DNA of 64,000 nucleotides from assembly GCA_963931925.1 (NCBI GenBank), contig OZ007567.1:90748998-90812997 (forward strand). The letters are read 5' to 3'. This stretch comes from Onchidella celtica. Taxonomy: Eukaryota > Mollusca > Gastropoda > Systellommatophora > Onchidiidae. The position numbers were made by a program, and so were the translations under genes. Below, piece after piece: positions 58,707 through 64,000 of this stretch. Position 1 is the first letter of the stretch; every line of letters begins with the position of its first letter. The notes below the pieces were generated by a model, which was given only the letters and a program-made list of their open reading frames with translations, was not told where the DNA came from and did not search any database.

Positions 58707-58972
58707 CTGGAATACCCGGCATTGCCAAAGATAAATCTCTTTACGCGTATTAGTTTCAGTTTTGTAACGAAATGGAGAAAACATTCAGGGTGGCACCCAT
58801 TGCATTTCTGTTTGTTTCATTTATCCTTATTGTCTGTGTAATATTTTTCTCATGTAACTATAATGCGTTCGTTTTTAGAAAGAGCAGAATTAACATCGAT
58901 TTTCTCGAAAACTGTCTCATGTGGACTTGGATAATAAATAATGGGCATATCTGGCTTAAAGAATCTGTCTGA
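58707..58972 (+). CDS. Candidate first coding exon of a signal-anchored protein
   Basis: A strong acceptor (TATAATTTCTTGTAG, ending 58706) precedes a 65 bp leader and an ATG at 58772 in good context (AACGAAATGG). The frame encodes a short basic N terminus, MEKTFRVAP, then ~19 hydrophobic residues (IAFLFVSFILIVCVIFF), as in type II Golgi enzymes or a signal peptide. A possible GT donor lies at about 58854. The open frame ends at 58972. No downstream exon could be joined with confidence, so this may be the start of a gene extending right, or chance. Confidence 0.3.
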
Positions 58973-61149
58973 GAAAAAGGGGGTTAATGAGAGAAAGAGG
59001 GGAGAGGGGGCGGAGAGTGTTCGTGAAAAATAGGGATCTGGAGCGAAATCAGGGACACAAACTAAAAAAAAAAAATTGCCCATCATTTCAAGTCTCCAAA
59101 TCTTAAAAATATTCTGCGGGTCGAAAGGGAGGCATGTTCCAAATTTCACACATACACGAGCTGTATGAGCGGCAGCAGGTCCTTTTAAAACCGGGCAAGT
59201 TGTTTGTTTTTTTTGTTTCGTTGTTTTGTTTTTTTAATGTAGAATTACCCTTAAAATTACATGCCTTTGTTGAGGACATTTATCAGGACGCTGAAAGAGA
59301 AATTAAAGTTGACGGCATATTTTCAACCCTACCCTCCTGCTTGTGGCTTCCTGGCGAGGAGGGTCAAGAGGGATTTAAAAACAATAACAAGAAGATCAAA
59401 TCGAAACAAAACAAAACAAAAAACTGAAATTTTGTTCGTATAGACAGGACAGAATTTCCTTATTAACTATACAAATATGGCAACCCAAATACATGTACAG
59501 TGTGTTTGCATCCGTGGGGTCCTTGTTTACGGGTCCAACAGAACACCCCAAATAATAGAGGAGACAACTGAATCATAGTAAAAGCCATTAGTACTCGCTC
59601 TCAAAGAAATCACCGCATTATTATTACGATGGCTGCCAAATGGAGGTATGAAACAGCAGTTTGAAGACCAGACGGTAATGACTAAAAAATTAAATTTGGC
59701 TTCAGTCACCTATTGGTCAGATGAGATAAACAAGACCATCTCGGACTGCTGGCTGAATGACCTGAACCAAATGCCTATCTTAATCTATGTCACACGTGAC
59801 TTACCGCCAGCTCTGTCTCAACTAGATATCTCCACTTGTACCTTATCGGATTTAACGCCCACTCATATTGTTCAGGAACGGGTCGGTATTGGTTAATGAT
59901 AAATAGGGAAAATATTAAATTTATTTCGCAAAGCCTCGCGGAAGAAATTGTACTTTCAAACGATATAAAACTTAAAGAAACTGAATCGGCTCTCGGATAT
60001 ATTGAATCATTTGTCCGACGCCGATCTGCATCCTTCAGGAATGGCAGGATCTTAAACAAGGCTGATCGGTCTTAGAAATAAAGACACCAATCATAAGAGA
60101 CCTCAGCGAACTTAGAGTGGGAGACAGCGAGGACATTACCATTTGCCGATCTTACAACAATCAGAGGGTTAATTATTATTGTTGAGTGAACATTAGTAGT
60201 TTCACCATTACATGAGAGTGAAAAATAATCCCGAAGTGTGATGCGAAAACCCAAGAACAACGGAAAGCGTGTTAAAGAGAAATGGTGAAATATCGACGCT
60301 AAATCGCGTTTTGCTGTTGAATAGGCCCTAAATGATGACGTAAATTGCTATTGCTGATGACGTTTTGCTATCGTTCTTATGTGTTGGTGAAAGTCTCATT
60401 GTACAAGCAACTAACCTGTCACCGATTTTGATATAATGTTATGGAGTATTCTCCTTGCATATTCTTGCAACTTAAATAAGAACAAACTCTTTAGTTAAGG
60501 CAAAATGGTAAGAAATACATGTACGTGCGAACGTTGGAAACACGAATTTACCAAGGGGCGTATGTATTTCCGCGGGGACTATAATCTGTTCTATGTTTAC
60601 TAAATATCTGTCTAATCCACGACACGGTAAAATGAGTCAGATTAGTGTCATCAAAGATACTAGAAACGATAACTCGATGAGACGCTCCTTTCTTTGCACC
60701 TCTTAAAAAAAATCGTGCACACAATTTGCACGCTGATTTTGGGGCCGGGGTCCATGGTGCATAGCATGAAAAGAATGTTTGATATAGTGATAAATTTATG
60801 ATACGAATTTGTGACATTGCTACTGCGACTTAAAAAAAAAAAAAAGCCAGCGATTGAAGTTATATTACACAATCAGTGACGTCAATCAAGGCTTATTCAG
60901 TATTTTCCCTGCTTGACTTTGTAAAATACGGCACTATTAATGACTTCCGCGCATTCGCCGCAGTGCGAAATGTGTGCACGCTAAACGCGATAGTTATCTC
61001 ATCTTATTGTGTCTAGTACCTTAATTTGGTGCCATTCAACCATAAAGTGAAACAGAAGTACAAACAAAAATATCCAGACGTCCTTGGCGTGACCGACTAA
61101 TAACATGGATGTAAGCCACTGCCAGAAAAAAAGATACCGGTAGTACATG
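58973..61149. other. No supported gene
   Basis: Several ORFs of 60-99 codons, none with a recognised domain. A polypyrimidine/AG acceptor near 59,240 opens a 62-codon stretch (LPLKLHAFVEDIYQDAERE) that could be an exon of the candidate at 58707, but joining it in phase with the only donor seen creates a stop codon. Confidence 0.4.
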
Positions 61150-61290
61150 TGCAATTAAAAATGTAAAATTAAATCTTGGTGAAAGCACTGTAGCAAACGT
61201 GAATAAAGTTAAAAACTTAGGCACAATTTTAGAATCAGATCTCAGCATGGAAAATCAAATAAGTTCATTATGTCGATCATTAATGTTTCA
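61150..61290 (+). pseudogene. LINE reverse-transcriptase fragment
   Basis: One frame reads VNKVKNLGTILESDLSMENQ followed by ISSLCRS, the (V)RNLG...D.DLSM..HI...CRS block of CR1/Jockey-type LINE ORF2. About 45 codons survive; flanks show no further homology. Confidence 0.7.
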
Positions 61291-64000
61291 ATTAAAGCAT
61301 ATCCTTTTCAGTTTTTGTGCTGACAGCTTGTAACAAGTTCGGCAATCTAAGAAAATATAATACCAGCCATTCTTCAGCTTTCAAATTTGCTCTTATAATG
61401 GAGTTCCTCTTCCAACCTGTTATTACAAAATCAGTGGTTGGTAAAGTTGTTAACCTAACTGCTACATCAAACAAACATCTTAATTCTGGTATGTTATTGC
61501 GTTCAGTAAGAATCCACGACTATCGAGCCTGTCAAGTCTTTATCAAATTTTCCACTTCCAACATTATCTAGTCGTAAAATGCGGATTCAATTTGATCAGA
61601 TGAATCAAGAAAATTGAGAGCCTCGTTTACGTAATCATTTCCGAGATTGCTTTCGTAGCAGCAAAACTGTAAACTAGGATTTGTGACCGCACCATCCGAC
61701 AAAAATAGCTGTAAACATTTGATTCCTGCTGTTACCCTTGTTATTTTCTCTTTCCGTTGTCTAAAAAAAAAAGAAACTATATTATTATAGTACATCTCGT
61801 GACCTTAATACTTCTTTGTTCTGTCTCCATTTTCTGGTAAAAAAAACAATAACCCCCCCCCCCCCCCAACATACACACACACAAACCTGGAGATCTTTTA
61901 GTACATAAACTTTAGAGGAAGCCTTACAAATGCACACTTTGACACTAATATGCGTTGTGGCACTTATCAAATGTTTCACAGTTACGATTTATTCTAACTC
62001 GTATTTTAACAATACATGTGCATGTACCGGAACGAAAGCCGCAAACGTTTAATTTAACGTCGAATTTCTTTGTTCTGCAAAAAGTGGAGTTGGGACAAAC
62101 AAAAACTGAGAATGCGATTGGACTCAATCGGATTATTCTACAACTGTTTTCTTGTCCTTTTTTGAAATACATGTAGGGGCCTACCGGTATCTAGGGCCTA
62201 CATTATTACAAGCATACCAAATGCATTACCACTGGCCTGACGTCGAGACATATACCCGGCCAGCATTCATATGTCAGTTCAACGTAGATTTGTATAGAAT
62301 TTCCGTACGCTTGATAGGTTTACCCTAGGGCCAATTTCCTACATCAAACCGACGACGGGTGCAATGTCGTAACCAGCAAATACTCTTAGGAACGATGTCA
62401 TTCAGTGAGCAAACTTGACGTCAATCATAAGTGATCGTTTGATGTACCGTAGCCACACTTTTAACTGATCTAGATTACGACTACGAGTAATGAATCAAAC
62501 GCGTGGGAAACCGTTTGCTACACTGCTAAAAACTGCCATAATGCCAGTGTTGTGTAGTTCACTGATTTTTGCGCTGTTCTCATTAGTCCCCTTTCTTTTT
62601 CCAGTTTTATCCGGTATCATGTTCTTTGTATAACCATAGGTCTAAAGTACGTGTATGTCGATCCAAGCAGCCGCTAGCCTATTTCATTCCGGTCCGCTCC
62701 ATAAATATCTGTCAATCGCTGCGATTATTGATGTGCTGGACAATACATCATTACTGGAACAAAACTTCATTTGACAAGCTTCAGATTTTGTTGCTGTTCT
62801 CGCACAATAATTATTATATCCGGAAAAAGTGCTCCGGAAAATATAATGTCTCTCATATCTTGCCAATTAGGAGTTGGCAGATCTAGCTTTATAGAACATG
62901 AGAGAGAGAGAGAGAGAGAGAGACGGAAGCGGGTACATCCCGGGCGCAAGCCACAAATTTTGGGAGGCACTTGCCCTCTTTTGGCCTGACGAACACGAGG
63001 TGCCTTGGAGAAAGAATGATTGCATAATCAATATTTATTTTCCCTCTTTACCACAAGGCTGTTCATTTTTCTTTCAAACTATATAAATTTCTTGGCATTT
63101 TTAGTGACTGACTGTTTATATTTTTGGCCAATGGGTGCACAGTGAAAATGGGCTGTCGTGGAGATCCTCGTCTTATCCGTAGTGCGAGAAAAACAATCGC
63201 TGGGTTCCTTTGTTGCATCTTGTGACCCACAGATTTTAACATAGGCAAGACTGAACCAGTTTCAAATTGAACAATTCACAAGTCCAGGCATTCGAACAGA
63301 TACATGTATTAACAAAAAATTTAATATTTCGGGCCAGCTGCAAAGAAGAAAACGGGTGTGCAGTGGTTAATTTTGAAAATCGCGGAAAGCGTTTTTCGTG
63401 GTGCATGGAAAGAGAAAGCGGTGGGATGTGGATAATGTGGAAGAAAGTTATCTTTCGTGGTGACAGTGAAGTGGTAAATGGAACTAAAAATACAACTGGA
63501 GACGAAGCAGATCGCCATGAAATGTGAATGTATATATATATTGCCAAAAAAAAATTTAAAAATTCTGACATGGACTGGAGTTGCATCATGTAAAATGGCA
63601 CAGGTACAAATGTATACAAGTATTGACTTTGTACATGTAGACAGTACTAAATAGATGTAGATGCTGATAAAGTAACTGTAAAGTTGTGTTTTGCCCTCGT
63701 GTGCCCATTGAGCCTGATAAACAAACCGTAAACTTGTTCAAAATCGCGATTTCAACACTCGTTCATATTACATGCACACGACAGTACTGTAAATATTTTT
63801 ATTTTAGGAAGATTTGTTATTACATGTACAAGGAGAAACTACTGTAGGAAGAAAAAAATTATTCAAGATAAAGGGAAACAAGTGGTGACTACATGTATTA
63901 CTTATTAGTTGTCTGACGGACTTCCCTGGTTGAGAATTACCATATTACTTTTTCCTGTTTGAAATGCAATGATTGTGTGTGTGTAGTGGAGTGTGGAGGT
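61291..64000. other. No supported gene
   Basis: AT-rich sequence with a C run (about 61,853-61,867) and a (GA)n microsatellite (62,899-62,922). ORFs are short and unrecognised. Confidence 0.4.

Noticed and set aside
59648-59896. 82-codon plus ORF and an upstream ATGGCTGCCAAATGG that looks like a start exon
   Set aside because: No domain, no supported splice junction; overlapping ORFs on both strands suggest chance.
1-64000. tRNA, rRNA or other structural RNA genes
   Set aside because: No B-box-like GGTTCGANTCC with a matching acceptor stem and no rRNA segments were noticed by eye; a tRNAscan or Rfam search would be decisive.
1-64000. A coordinated, previously undescribed multi-gene system
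   Set aside because: The four recognised cellular genes belong to unrelated pathways and show no operon-like or cluster logic; the unusual content is transposon-derived.

Overview
This window is metazoan nuclear DNA: AT-rich, with intron-split genes, canonical GT/AG splice sites and many transposable elements. It is probably from a lophotrochozoan, most likely a mollusc. That guess rests on a bursicon-alpha-like hormone gene, the frequent ACATGTA words, and an LTR retrotransposon whose integrase lies upstream of reverse transcriptase (Gmr1-like). The species cannot be named from the sequence.

Layout. 665-8041 (+): the 3' nine exons of a gene for a single-pass membrane protein with a furin-like site, one EGF domain, an acidic stalk and a basic tail (VWDE-like; the 5' part lies outside the window). 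Its first intron holds two TA-flanked transposons, and its 3' UTR carries a ~315 bp tandem duplication. 9.1-21.8 kb: no supported gene, with three transposons and other repeats. 21890-28039 (-): a complete six-exon ARL5 small GTPase gene (179 aa). 28.7-31.2 kb: TAGATC arrays, a 414 bp near-palindrome and partial copies of its arm. 31761-34004 (+): a complete three-exon LAGE3/PCC1 gene (90 aa, KEOPS complex), with a 1 kb transposon in intron 1. ARL5 and LAGE3 are divergently arranged around the palindrome. 34.5-39.4 kb: a transposon, a 31-G run and other G/C tracts, no gene. 39457-47281 (-): one LTR retrotransposon with near-identical LTRs, a CAGAG target duplication and a tRNA-Pro-type primer site. 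Its order is gag-PR-IN-RT-RNase H, but gag has an in-frame stop, the integrase catalytic core is missing and RT is split by a frameshift. 51353-51793 (+): a secreted cystine-knot protein with bursicon-alpha cysteine spacing. 54.7-55.7 kb: a decayed LINE 3' end. 56094-56440: a 31 bp minisatellite. 57525-57967: a MITE with perfect 20 bp inverted ends. 58.7-64 kb: one candidate signal-anchor exon and a small LINE remnant.

The cellular genes are unrelated in function: ARL5 (trans-Golgi trafficking), LAGE3 (tRNA t6A modification), a cystine-knot hormone and an EGF receptor-like protein. They do not form a cluster. The most informative object is the retrotransposon: it inserted recently yet encodes no complete integrase, so this copy was either mobilised in trans or lost its core after insertion.
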